DNA from: Lolium rigidum
Taxonomy: Eukaryota > Streptophyta > Magnoliopsida > Poales > Poaceae
NCBI RefSeq assembly: GCF_022539505.1
Contig: NC_061509.1
Coordinates: 212,746,254 to 212,810,253, forward strand
Direction: 5' to 3'
DNA: 64,000 nucleotides
A program made the translations under genes and the position numbers. Shown here piece after piece: positions 32,173 to 43,675 of this stretch. Within the stretch, counting starts at the first letter, position 1. Every line of letters starts with the position of its first letter. The notes under the pieces were generated by a model. It ran no database searches and had not been told where the DNA came from. It was given only the letters and a program-made list of their open reading frames with translations.

Positions 32173-32735
32173 TAGATACATGTTGACATCTCAAGTAATA
32201 AAGGTATCTATAGTTATTTTATCACTTCCGTTAGGTTATCAAATCCATGTTTGTACATTTTTCAACACACGAGATCTTTGTGTAGTCTATTATATACAAT
32301 TCACTAATTCACTAATTGAATATGAAATAGATAATTCAATATGAATCTTAACACTAAATTTGTAATATATATGAATAACAACTTAAAAAATTGAAAATAG
32401 CTAAAATTCTAGTCTTAGTGGATTAGAATTTTTTGTTTTTGTTGGGTTTTGTAAACAATTTGGTACAAGAAATAGTAGTCATTTGAGGACGAACAGATCT
32501 GAACACACATAGAGACTCACTTAGATTACATAAATATGTCACTTACATAAATAAGGATGTAAACAAGTACCACCGTCGTTACATAGATAAGTCCGGGGAC
32601 ACGACACGGTACAATATATAAAAACACGGCATTTTAAATAAACACGATAAAACTAAAAAGTAGAGAAACGTGCATGACAAGCTTCACGAAATTCCTCCTC
32701 AACTTTCTTCCACCCTGGCCGGCGCTACTCGACCA
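32173..32735. other. AT-rich intergenic, nothing recognised
   Basis: No open frame, repeat or motif I can support. Confidence 0.5.
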
Positions 32736-32739
32736 CCGT

Positions 32740-33170
32740 ACGTCATCAACACCTCACTCCTCGTAGGGGAGGCGGTGCATCACGGTTTTCGGTGGGGAAG
32801 ATGCACTCGCAGTTGGTGAAGATGTTGTACGTCGTGAAGAAGATTGACTCGCAGCCGCACCGAGAACACTTGGCCGAGGAGCTCGTACGCGTCCCACGGG
32901 TTGGTGAGGGTGACCGTGAGCAACTTGAGGGTAACGCCGTCACGAACCTCGTCGAGGTGGAACATCGGCGGCGATCCCGGTGGGAGGTGGGCGAAGCCGG
33001 CGGTGAAGAATGCGTCGGCGAGCTCGACGGGGCTCCTCCACTGGATTGCGCCCACACACGGAGCGTGCGCTCGACGAGGACGCCCGGCGGGTAGCGCAGC
33101 TGCTGGCACGGTAGGCGGCCGAACGAAGGTCGGTCCGAGCGTCTTGCATCTTACGGTGGTGCTTTGGCGT
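32740..33170 (-). pseudogene. GC-rich gene-like locus with frameshifts, unknown family
   Basis: The minus strand has a TATTTATAC box near 33238-33246, an ATG at about 33150, and then plausible coding that changes frame. The middle frame gives SPVELADAFFTAGFAHLPPG and DEVRDGVTLKLLTVTLTNPW (roughly 33040-32890). The last part is more protein-like in another frame (RCGCESIFFTTYNIFTNCEC, near 32860-32800), ending with a stop near 32746. I do not recognise the family. It may be a pseudogene or a locus with sequence errors. The plus-strand frame here looks like a shadow. Confidence 0.35.
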
Positions 33171-33199
33171 TCTAGGAAAGGATGAAGGGCGTCGTGTAC

Positions 33200-33900
33200 G
33201 GAGTGGAGCTGGGTGGTGTGTGGGAGAGGAATGTAGACGTATAAATAGGCTAGAAAAATGTGGTGTGGGAGACGAAGATTGTTGTTTGGCGATGAAACGA
33301 CGCGAGTGACGCGTGCATGTAGCCGTTGCCGTTTCGCACATTAATCGAGGGGTGTCCCGTGTCGTTGTCGTTTTACACCGAAACGGGCGGCGCGTACTGC
33401 TATCGGCTGAATCGACCGCGACTGAAACGGGGCTTGCTGGCTCATTCATGGCGACGTCGTGGCGATGCATGCATAGCTGAGTCACTGCTGCGGGGCGCAT
33501 GCATGCCGTCGTCGTCGCTTCCCGCGCATGCAGGCCTAGGCCGGCGCATTGCACAACGGGCACAAGGCCAGACCGCAACACGGCCCAACAGTCCATCTAG
33601 CGTGCCCGCTCGGAACCCCCACCCGTGTTCAGGAAAAAAAAAGGAGTCCAGCCAATCAGATTGCTGTATATTCAAATATTCCTAAAAATTTCAGAGAAAA
33701 TCTAAAAAAAATAAAATCTTCAAAAACAGTGTATACATATCAAGTAGATGTCTAGGAAATTTATTTGGGTCGTTTAGACAAGGTCGAAAAAAAACATGCT
33801 TAGAAATGAGGCCATTTACCCTACCTTTGGAGCCTGTTTCGGCACTTTTTGACCAACCATGGGATGACCCCATATTGTCGGCAGTGGTGCACCATGTCAT
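33200..33900. other. Intergenic, no gene recognised
   Basis: GC-rich up to 33600 with overlapping frames on both strands and no motif, then AT-rich. Confidence 0.4.
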
Positions 33901-33910
33901 TTAACACACT

Positions 33911-34305
33911 TCAAGCCATGAGTTTTGCAATTTGCATGTGTGAATGCACTTGTTCATGTGGTGTACACCCCTCAAATACGGTGTCAAAACAGTGGATCGT
34001 CTGACGGCGCGTGTGCAAGGTGGTCCCATGGTTCTCATCATTTTGATCGTCTGTGTGTTCGCTATGGTTGTCAACATTATCAAATTCATCGTACGCAATC
34101 TGCATAAATTATGACATGAGGAACCATATATAATTTGATGATGCTGGACTGCTGGTAATCGAAATGAAAAATAGTGGCTCACATCAAACTCATCTTCGCT
34201 CCAGCCGGCTTCGTGCTGCAAATTATCCTCCATTTCAGAGTCATCGGAATTATAGCCGACGTACTCGTTTTGTTCCTCAATCATACCAGATATAGAGTTC
34301 TCCAT
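33911..34305 (-). CDS. Small acidic protein gene, two coding exons, unknown function
   Basis: The coding exon begins with ATG at 34305 (MENSISGMIEEQNEYVGYNS, then DDSEMEDNLQHEAGWSEDEF) and ends at 34183 with GAT|GTGAGC. The intron (34100-34182) ends TTTATGCAG. The last exon, 34099-33911, continues in phase 0 (IAYDEFDNVDNHSEHTDDQN) to TGA, for 104 residues. Upstream, a GC-rich non-coding exon appears to end at 34391 (ACAG|GTACC) and splice to 34308 (CTACAG|AAT). Acidity continuing across the intron supports the splice. I recognise no domain. It could be the N-terminal part of a larger, decayed gene or transposon protein. Confidence 0.45.
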
Positions 34306-34390
34306 ATTCTGTAGTATTGGACCATAATTAGAATTGAAAAACCGGCAGAATTGCTTCCTCTTACTATGCTACAAGATGAAGTCATGGTAC

Positions 34391-34640
34391 CTGTAATTTT
34401 AAACCCTAGCGGGGAAGATGCCGGAGCCGGTGGCGCGCCTTTCCAAGGTCGTCGATCTGCGGGGGGCTTCGCGCGCGGTCGGCGGCGTCGACGTGCGAAA
34501 CAACCACCGGCGGCGACGGACGTGCCGGCAACAACCGCCGACGGCCGGGCCGGCAACAACCGCTTGCGTTCAACCTAGCGACGGCGTGGAACAGCTCGAT
34601 CAGATCTCCGGTACGTGCCGATGAAAACGATGCATGCAAT
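34391..34640 (-). promoter_or_regulatory. CpG-rich putative 5' exon and promoter of the acidic gene
   Basis: GC-rich segment with open but Arg/Pro/Ala-rich frames on both strands. Read on the minus strand, the frame in phase with the next exon stops (TAG at 34406-34408) 15 bases before the donor, so it is more likely leader than coding. Confidence 0.35.
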
Positions 34641-34849
34641 GGGAGCTAATCACGGTGATTAGCTTAGCACGTGGGACCCACCCACGTGGGGTCGTCCGTA
34701 TAGATACGCCCAGGCCCTGTATACCCATACGAGTCTTGCACTGGGCTTGGATATGGGTTTCGGCGGGCAGCACAAAAAAACAAAATCGGGACCACCGTAC
34801 CCCTTCGGCGATAAGTCGCGAGTTTGGAGAGGGTGCGCACCGAAGCACA

Positions 34850-35880
34850 CCTCTTAAAGGAATAATACCATGTAGAGAGCGCCAATAGGAAAAAAAATTA
34901 CTTTGCTCAGGATCTTTAACTTCCAAAAAAAATTCCAGACAGGATTCGTCGTTGATATACTAGGAGCAGCCAAATGTACAACATTGGGTCCAAATTGATG
35001 CTTCCACAGTGTATGATACCCCGATCTAACCGTATACCTACCATGCTTTGTATGACTCCATACGACAAAGTCCTTGAATCCCTTATTATTGATCGGGATT
35101 TGCATGATCCTCTCCTTATCAAGAGTACATAACAACTCATTGAGAAGCTCCACATTCCACTTACCTGTACCAGAGCTTATCAGCTTGCTAACTTTTGCAT
35201 AAACCACATCGGCCCTAGGTGAGATAACCATCCTTGTAATGCTCGAAGGGATCCAAGGGTCTTGGCAAATGTTAATCTGTCTCTATTGCCAACTCTCTTG
35301 ATATATCCACGTTTAAAGGTAGTTAAACCAACCACTATACTTTGCCAAGTAAAGGGGGGTCCTTATTTTGGACCAGCTTTCAAAATTTCACCACGTGAAT
35401 AGTATTTACTTAGAACATGTGCACAAAGAGAATCGGGTTCATTAGTCAACCTCCAAACTTGCTTGGCTAGCACTGCCAAATTGAATGAGTGGACATCTCT
35501 AAACCCCGTGATGCCTTCATTTTTTGGGATCACAAAGCTTCCACCAAACAAACCAATGCATCTATTTACTATTCTCATCATCACACCACCAGAACTTTGA
35601 TATTGCATCCATCATACTTTTGCAAACGTACTCCTTTTGAAATTAGGAAAACAGAAATTGCATATACCGGGATGGCCTATGCCATTGCCTTCAGAGGAAT
35701 TTCTTTTCCACCCAATGATAGTTTTTTTTTTACTTCCAGTCATTAATCCTTTAAATGATTCTTTCAATAAAATGTTTGAAGCAATCACTCCTATCCGGAG
35801 AGGCCAAGGTACTTATCGGACAACGTGTCAATATGAAGAGCTTCACAAATTTCAGCTCTTAAAACAGCGTTAGTACTCTT
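34850..35880 (-). pseudogene. LINE ORF2 remnant (post-RT region)
   Basis: On the minus strand, from about 35870, LSLGGKEIPLKA, then AIPVYAISVFLI, then IPKNEGITGFRDVHSFNLAV and LAKQVWRLTNEPDSLCAHVL lead to ISPRADVVYAKVSKLISSGT and VWSHTKHGRYTVRSGYHTLW. This is the order found downstream of the RT core in plant LINEs. At least three frameshifts or stops were seen. It is cut off near 34850 before the zinc and RNase H region. Confidence 0.8.
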
Positions 35881-36250
35881 TTGCTGGTATTTTCTTTCGT
35901 ACGACATTTGAGTTAATAAAAAAAACCACTTTATCGAAAAAGGGTGAAAGTCAAGATAAAGCTATCCTCGCCCCAAAATATCTGTTTACCGTTTTCACGG
36001 AATGTCGTCCAAGATTTGTTGAAATTGTAAACCCACGGAATGTCGTCCAAGATTTGTTGAAATCGTAAACCCACGGAATGTCGTCCAAGATTCACGGAAC
36101 CTATATCTTTCGTTGGATTGAGTTTTGTGCATCCTTATTATACATAGGCAATTAATGTGTAAACTCTTTTGCTAGTATATGCTTTCGTACGACATTCGAG
36201 TTAATAAAAAAAAATACTTTATTGAAAAAGGGTGAAAGTCAAGATATCTG
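35881..36250. repeat. Local tandem and direct repeats
   Basis: CACGGAATGTCGTCCAAGAT recurs at about 35997, 36044 and 36073 (spacing 47 and 29 bp), with a fourth altered copy near 36260. A larger segment (TTTCGTACGACATTTGAGTT onward) at 35894-35960 is repeated near 36183-36247. Non-coding. Confidence 0.7.
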
Positions 36251-37072
36251 TTTTTTTTTTCACGGAATGTCGCCCAAGATTCGTTGAAATTTTGAACCCA
36301 CGGTGTACTCATCATCTAGCATTTATAACATGGAAGAAACCACGGAAAGCAAGTGATCGCTACGCTACACCAAACTCTCGGTCGTTTGCCATCTGTTCTT
36401 GCTAGCTTTTGCAGGTCATTCTCGACGGATCGTATGGGCAAAGTAGCAAATGTTTCGGGTCGTTCTCGGCGGATCGTATCGGCAAGACGCAAAACAGCCC
36501 GAGACCAACACTAATGCGGAATCCCGTCAAGTAAAACAAAACCCTAAAATGTGGAATGCTTCTCCATTTGTGAGATTTTCCAAAGAGAGCTCGAGCACGC
36601 CTCCCACGCGCACTTCTTGCCACGTTTCGCGCGCGACGAAATGGACCGCGGCTCGCATAAGGGAGAAGCGAAGAACACACGAAAGCTGCCGCGCACTTCA
36701 CTTTGCGGTGTGGCACTTGCTGAAGATTAGCACCAAGCGTTTGCCGATTATCTTTGCCAATCGGAGCCACCAGGAGTTTACTGAATCAGAGCAGTTTCAA
36801 CCGCATCGCCCAGCGACAAAGACGAGTAAAAAAGGACGCAGGAGAAACCAGCCGAATTTCTTCCGTCCTATGATGATGGGCTCTGGAGAGGAAAACAAAA
36901 GGAGGAGGAGCAGGCGGTAAGAAACAAAGAGACCGTCGCCGTCGATCGACGGTGACGTCTCTCGGTGATGCGTCTACCTAAGATACCTGCGCTCCTGACA
37001 TCATGTGAGCAAGACACGCACACTCTCGCTCGTACATCCTGCCCAGCCGGGCCACTAGCTGCTCCCTGAGCT
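36251..37072. promoter_or_regulatory. Upstream region of the NPF7 gene
   Basis: No gene is supported; short frames on both strands look fortuitous. The 300 bp before the TATA box are moderately GC-rich and include a TGACGTCTC segment near 36953 that resembles a bZIP-type TGACG site (weak). Confidence 0.35.
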
Positions 37073-37080
37073 CTATAAAT
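37073..37080 (+). promoter_or_regulatory. TATA box of the NPF7 gene
   Basis: CTATAAAT is followed by a CT-rich leader (CACCACCTCTCCTGCTCTAC) and lies 159 bp before the start codon, consistent with a transcription start near 37105. Confidence 0.75.
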
Positions 37081-37238
37081 CGCACCTACTTCTCCCCACA
37101 TACACAGCCACCACCTCTCCTGCTCTACTCGCCTTGCTTGCTTGTTCGGCCTCCTCCTCTCGCAGCTAGCAGCCTCTCAGCTTCTTTCGCTGTATCAATC
37201 GACAGAGGCAAACTGCCGAGGAGAGCCAAGAAGCAGAC

Positions 37239-40200
37239 ATGGTAACAAGCTCTGCTGATCCAGCTTGTTCTTCAGCCAATCCTTTTCCTTGGCTGTAGCC
37301 AAGATTGAGTCTAGTCTTGCTTTCACAGTCGACTCAATCTTCAAGCAAGAATCTTCCTTGCAATACTAACAGTGGATAACTTGACGCATGATTGCAGTCT
37401 GCGAACGAGGGCGACATGAGGCTGAGGGTGGTGGTCATGGACGGCGAGGCTGCGGCAGCGGCGGAGCGGAACGCCGCCAAGGAGAAGCTGATCGAGTACA
37501 CCCTGGACGGCTCCGTGGACATCAAGGGGCAGCCGGCGGTGAAGGGCAAGTCCGGAGGGTGGCTCGCCGGAGGCCTGATTCTCGGTAAGTTATCTGCTTA
37601 TCACCGTCTCCTTCTCCACTAAAAAAGCACTAGCAGAAAGGAAAAGCAAGAGACCTGATGATCGATCGGCCAGGCCCTTTTCTAGCTAACTTTACGCTGC
37701 TATATGCGGTCGTGGCATGTTCAACTATGCGAGTCGATCTGAAGTGACGTCGCGTCTTCCCTGAAAGTGGCCGATAGACACCAGGTCTTTCTGCGGAATT
37801 CTGCATGCTGAAGTGACATCGGCCATGCAGACCCCGGAACTGGGGATTCCCTGTCACGGGGGGAGCCTCCTCGCGCGCACCGCTGATGCTAATTTAGTTT
37901 GGAGACAGGAGACGTTTCGTCCATATGATCTAGCAGCCGGTGCCGCCGATCGGCTGATCCATCTGTACATGGCGCTATATGTATGTGGTTGGACAGAATC
38001 ATTAGCTAGCTACACGTTATAATCGGAACTAAAGTGGCGGGCTTTGGTTGATCCGTCATCAGTAGCTCTACATTGCTTTCAGGGGGAAGTGTGTCGGAAA
38101 GGCCATTTCGTTTTCCCGGCCTTGTACAGTAACAGTTGCATATATGTGCTAGCTTGTCGATCGCTTTTGTTAGCACTGTTTGTGTGCGAGTGTGTGTCGT
38201 TTATTATGTGGTTTAGCTAGGTGTTAGGACGTACTGTGCTGCCGACTGATGAACTGACTGTTGGCGGTGGTGATTTGATGTTGCAGTGAACCAGGGGCTT
38301 GCGACGATGGCCTTCTTTGGCGTCAACGTGAACCTGGTGCTGTTCCTGACGAGGGTGGTGCAGCAGAGCAACGGCGACGCCGCCAACAACGTCAGCAAGT
38401 GGACCGGCACCGTCTACATGTTCTCCCTCATCGGCGCCTTCCTCAGCGACTCCTACTGGGGACGCTACAAGACCTGCGCCATTTTCCAGGCCATCTTCGT
38501 CTGTGTAAGTTTTTCATTAGATAAATCTACGACAGTTAATATGGATCAGAGGAAATATCTATGACACACATCCAGTGATGCTATAGTTTCCAAACACATG
38601 ATGTGCCAGGAATAGCACGTAGTACAGTGGTAGATAGGTGGTGTGATCGTCCCGTGTCCAAGCTCCAAAGTACTGTGGTCCTTTTTTGCCCCGAAAACGA
38701 GTGCTCATGTTCTGTACTTGTTTGGAGTTTGTACACGTTAACCATTTTGTCCGCGTACGCTAGAATTGAGCTGAAGCGAACGTGTCCGGCCGGGGACTAT
38801 CGATGGGCACAAACACATCGCCATATCGGCGGTCATGTCGACGCAGTAACTGACCTGTACACACATTTTTTCCTGCAGGGTCTCGCGCTGCTGTCGCTCT
38901 CGACGCGCCTCTACCTGCTCCTGCCGGTGGGGTGCGGCACGGAGCGCACGCCCTGCGCGCCGCACTCCGGCACGGAGATGGGCATCTTCTACATCGCGCT
39001 CTACATGATCGCCTTCGGCAACGGCGGCTACCAGCCCAACATCGCCACCTTCGGCGCCGACCAGTTCGACGAGGAGGACCCCGCCGAAGCGCACTCCAAG
39101 GTCTCCTTCTTCAGCTACTTCTACCTGGCGCTCAACCTGGGCTCCCTCTTCTCCAACACCTTCCTCAGCTACATCCAGGACAGAGGCAGCTGGGTACTCG
39201 GCTTCTGGCTCTCCACCGCCGCCGCGGCCTTAGCCCTGCTGCTCTTCCTCGCCGGGACGCCACGCTACCGCCACTCCCAGCCCTGCAGCAACCCCATCGG
39301 AAGCATCTGCCAGGTCGCCTCCGCCGCCTGCAGGAACTGGAAGTCCGGCGTGTCGCCGGAAGCGGAGATGATCCTCTACGAGGGCGACGAGAAGACCGAT
39401 TCCTCCGGCGGGAAGAAGCTTCTGCACACCAAAGGCTTCAGGTACGTGTCATGTCTCATGTCATGTCCTGTCATGTGAAGTCGCGACGTTTAATTCGGGT
39501 ACGTTAACTTAGCAGACGACGCAACGAATTAACTCAATTTACCATATACCGTATTTACACAGGTTCTTGGACCGAGCAGCTCTCACAGCCATGGACACCG
39601 ACGACTCGGCGTGCACGAAGCCGCGCGACCAGTGGAAGCTGTGCACGGTGACGCAGGTGGAGCAAGTGAAGAGCATCCTGCGGATCCTCCCCATCTGGCT
39701 CTGCACCATCCTCTACTCCGTCGTCTTCACGCAGATGGCGTCGCTTTTCGTCGTGCAGGGCGCCGCCATGCGTAGGACAACCATGCTCGCCGGCTTCTCC
39801 GTCCCGGCCTCCAGCATGTCCATGTTCGACATCCTCACCGTCGCCACCACCATCTTCCTCTACCGCCGAGCCATCTGCCCGTTCCTGGCGCGCCTCACGG
39901 GCCGCCCGACCGGGCCCACGGAGCTGCAGCGGATGGGCCTCGGCCTGGTCCTGGGTGCCATGGCCATGGCCACCGCCGGAACCGTCGAGCACTTCAGGAA
40001 GGCCGCCGCCACCACCGCCAACGGCAGCGACCTGCACATCATCTGGCAGGTGCCGCAGTACGCGCTCATCGGCGTGTCGGAGGTGATGATGTACGTGGGG
40101 CAGCTCGAGTTCTTCAACGGGGAGATGCCCGACGGCTTCAAGAGCTTCGGGAGCGCGCTCTGCATGATGTCCATGTCCCTCGGCAACTACTTCAGCGACG

Positions 40201-40445
40201 TCATCGTCACCGCCGTCACCAAGGCCACCGCCGTGCAGGGGCGGCCGGGATGGATCCCCGCCGACCTCAACGAGGGCCACCTCAACAAGTTCTACTTCCT
40301 GCTCGCCATACTATCCGTTGCCGACTTCGCGGTGTACCTCGTCTTCGCCAGCCGCTACAGGAAGATCGGCAAGGTGGACGGAAGGAGCGATGACGAGGAG
40401 AGCTACGACGACGAGCAGGTGGCGCCGACGACATGCCACGCATGA
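37239..40445 (+). CDS. NPF7-like: NRT1/PTR family (NPF7-type) transporter, five exons
   Basis: A proton- or potassium-linked nitrate/peptide family carrier of the plasma membrane. Exons are 37239-37241 (ATG alone), 37398-37584, 38287-38504, 38879-39441 and 39563-40445. All introns are GT-AG, and the spliced frame is 617 codons, close to the ~600 of Arabidopsis NPF7.2/7.3 as I recall. Family signatures are NQGLATMAFFGVNVNLVLFL in the first membrane helix, AANNVSKWTGTVYMFSLIGA, FLSDSYWGRYKTCAIFQ, GYQPNIATFGADQFDEEDP (PTR2 signature) and FFSYFYLALNLGSLFSNT. A central hydrophilic loop follows, then MPIWLCT-like LPIWLCTILYSVVFTQMASL and YVGQLEFFNGEMPDGFKSFG. The C-terminus is acidic. The ExxE[R/K] motif of helix 1 is absent, as in NPF7.3. 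NPF7.2/7.3 load or unload nitrate and potassium at the xylem in Arabidopsis; that role here is inference. The alternative start is the ATG seven codons into exon 2. Confidence 0.95.
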
Positions 40446-41095
40446 GCGACTAGCTCGGCCTGTCCCGTTGGCCTGGCCATGGTGCGGTGGTTCTTGAGAT
40501 GGAGACTAATTCACGAGCTAGCATTGGTTCTCAGAGCGCGCGACGAGTCTCTAGTTGATGATAGGACAATGCATGGGATCGACGGTGGAGTGGCATCTAC
40601 CACTTAATTAAGAATAAGCGTGCTAATTAAAGATCAATGCGCACAACTATGATGTGATGTATGCATATGTGTATATGTTGGTGCTCACATTTTTGGCCAA
40701 TGTAACGCGAGATAGCTGTTACTGACCACCCATGTTCAGTGTATTCCTGACTAGCCTGCTACCACTTCACTTGTAAGCACTGATCGATCCACTTCATTCG
40801 TATGCATATTTCACTTCATTTGTATGCATAACTTTCTTTCACCCTTTTTTTTTTTGAACAATCTTTCACCCTTTTGACTTTCTTGAATTCAGTTTGCAAG
40901 GTGCATTTTGTGTCATTACTGTGTGTTGCATGCATGTTGAAATGAAGTAAAAAATATTCCTCAATAAATAGAAATGAAGTGAAAAACAGCTCAAATCAAC
41001 AAAGGTGGAAGTAAATTGCTACATTTTGAAGATGCTCCATCTCCATCCATCATCATCGACACTGCAATATTCCCGGCCAACTTCAGTCAAAAAAA
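40446..41095 (+). other. 3' flank of the NPF7 gene
   Basis: AT-rich and non-coding. CACTTCATT(T/C)GTATGCATA is repeated near 40790 and 40812, and TCTTTCACCCTTTT near 40836 and 40862 flanks a T-run. No clear polyadenylation signal was identified. Confidence 0.5.
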
Positions 41096-41910
41096 TATGG
41101 ATGTAATAAAAAAGATTTGTTAGCTTTGCTCACTGGTTTCTAGCAAGGGACATTACCTTTGCATCAACTGAACTTTGGCTGCATCACTGCTTATTACCGA
41201 AAAAAAGTATAGTGCATTACAGATCCTACAATATAGACCATTTTCTCTGTTCGGTGGCAGTTTTAAGATTCTCATTAAAGTTGGAAACACTCCTATTACT
41301 TCAATTGCTCGTGATGTTCTAAGACTTACGCATTGAGCCTTTATAAACATCCTAGAAAGGGTGTTTGTTGTGTATCAAAACAATCTATGAACTCCACCAG
41401 AAGAATCAAGATGGAGTTATTTTTTACATGGATTTCGAGAAGGCTTATGAAAAATTGAAATGGCATTTTCATCAAGAAACGTTACAGTATGAAAGGTTCT
41501 CACAAGAACGGGGTGGCTGTATTGCTATGTTTGTCCAAGGAGGAAGTGTGGGAGTTTAAGTCAACGATGACATGGGGCGTTACTTTCAAACTAGAAAATT
41601 ATTGAAATAGAGTGATTCCATCTCTCCAATTCACTTTTATCTAGTCGCCAATATAGTGGCTGTCCTTATAGTGAGGGCTAAGGAGGATGTTCACGTGAGT
41701 GTTATAATCCCGCAGTTGGTCAATGGAGGAGTTTCCATCCTTCAATATCTTGATAGACAATTATTTTCATGGAGCATGGTACGAAGAAGGTTGTGAATAT
41801 GAAGCTAAGTATATGCATGTTTGAGAAATTGTTTGGCCTCAAGATTTATTTTCACAAGAGTGAAATATTTTGCTTTGGTCAAGCGAAATAGGTGAAGGAG
41901 AAATATAAGA

Positions 41911-42318
41911 CTCCCTCCGTTCCAGTTCGCAAGGCAAAGTTCAGAAAAATATTTGTCCCAAAATGCCTCACCTCCTAGGCACATTTGCATTTAATGTGGG
42001 AGTAAAACTGATTCATTATTGCATGCAAAAGACTCCTCCTTTCGTATCCCACCGTGTAAAACGAGGCTCATTAGTACTTTGCATGCATCATGTGTGAAAC
42101 GGTTTCAGTTTTTGCATGTTCATTAGTACTTTGCATGCACCATTTGCATTTAATGTGGGATTAAAAATGAATTAAAGGGTAGAAAATAAAGTTCTTTTTA
42201 ATTTCCCAATTAATTGCAGCGCCGATGTTAACGTTTTTACGTGGAAATTTAGAGCCAATGAGAATTCACCTTGGGCCAAGATATTTGAAAACTTTGCCTT
42301 GCGAACTGGGACGGAGGG
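41911..42318. mobile_element. Stowaway-type MITE, ~408 bp, inside the LINE
   Basis: Left end CTCCCTCCGTTCCAGTTCGC and right end GCGAACTGGGACGGAGGG are near-perfect inverted repeats, and the pairing extends inward (AAGGCAAAGTT with AACTTTGCCTT). The LINE reading resumes across it. The TA target duplication is not clear, and the length is large for Stowaway. Confidence 0.75.
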
Positions 42319-42451
42319 TTGTTTGGTTGAAACATTGATTTTCCAGCCTTTTGGTATGTAGCTAGGTATCCCAATCCATTATCATAAACACCTAAATAAG
42401 GGATGGAAAGAAACTAAGGAATCACCTTGAGAAAAAGTAGTGTGATTGGAA

Positions 42452-43538
42452 GGGCAAGTTACACCGAGCATACCCGAACTTGGTAGCTTAGCTCGCCTCA
42501 GTTACCGTACACAAGAATACGCAATATACGGTCACTCAATATGGAGCAGGGCTCGTATCGGTCACTAGCGAGGGTAGCGCGTTGTATTTTGCTGATGTGG
42601 CCTACATTTGAACCCATATGTCAGCCACCTACCTACCAGAGGGACTATTTGTGAATAATGGAAAAAATAAAAGGGCTAAATTGAAAAAATGACAAAGAGA
42701 TAGGGATCCGCCGGCGCATCCGCCTCTGTGGAAGCACCGCAGGCAGCTCGTGGATCGCGTCGGCCTCGTGTCCGGCTCGCCGCCGGCGCACCTCCTCCTC
42801 CGTGCCAGCACCGACAGTCGCCGTGGATGGCCTCGGCCTCGTTGCCGGGCTAGCTGCTGGCGCGCCTCCTCCTCCGTCCAACATCGGCGGCAGCTCGTGG
42901 ATGGCCTCGATTAGTTCGCCGACGCCGGTGGTCCCGTCGAACTCTGGCCTCGCGGTGTAGCTACTCTGCATGTGCTACAGGAACTCGAATGGGGATGATG
43001 CAGTTGGGCCGCCGAGAGCATCTGGTCGAGGTCATCGTGCGGGCGGGCACAAGACCTGCGTCGCCGTTCGCGGCAACAAGCGGCAAATCTCGCGCGGGAA
43101 CGACAAGGATAGGGAAATGGACAGGGAGAGGGACAAGGCGGAGGTCGCCTTATCGGTCTCTGTGGACGGCGAGCATATTCTCCACCTCTAGCAACCCTCG
43201 ATCCCAGCCCGTAATGCAACTGTCTCCCAGCTCTTGTGTGCCCAGCGACCATGGAGATTCTTTTGGAGGTTGGGAACTAAGGAGGGAGTTTAGGGTAGAG
43301 GGACTAGTTGTTTGGGTGGGGAGGGGGGATTTTGTAAAAATATTGCACAGCTAAACCCTTTGAGGTCTGACCAGTGAGTCAACTGCTTGCCACATTAGCA
43401 AATACAAAGCTCTACCCTCAGCAGTGACCGTCGTTGGTCCCCTGAGCTGTATTGAGTGACCGTATATTGCCTATTTTTATGTACGGTAACTGAGGCAGGC
43501 TAGGCTACCAAGTTCAGGTACGCCTGTGTATTTTACTC
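42452..43538. mobile_element. MULE-like non-autonomous element inside the LINE
   Basis: Long terminal inverted repeats of about 90 bp: the left end starts GGGCAAGTTACACCGAGCAT and includes CTCAGTTACCGTACA and ATACGGTCACTCAAT; the right end is the reverse complement with ~80% identity, ending TGTGTATTTTACTC. Long TIRs suggest Mutator-like elements. The expected 9-bp TSD (42443-42451 versus 43539-43547) is not clearly conserved. The interior 42690-43260 is GC-rich, unlike the TIRs, with no transposase. Confidence 0.65.
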
Positions 43539-43675
43539 TTATTTAGCAGAGGAGGTTTCAATGTTCAAAATTGCCCTAATACAAGTTTCTGGGAAGACAC
43601 TGGTTAGGTGACACTTTAGTTAATATGCATCGCTATATGGTGTTATCCCGAGGAAGCACTTTACAGTGCAGAGGT

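Noticed and set aside
38738..40280. Long minus-strand and alternate-frame ORFs over the NPF7 exons
   Set aside because: GC-rich third positions of the real exons keep other frames open. Splice sites and family motifs support only one frame.
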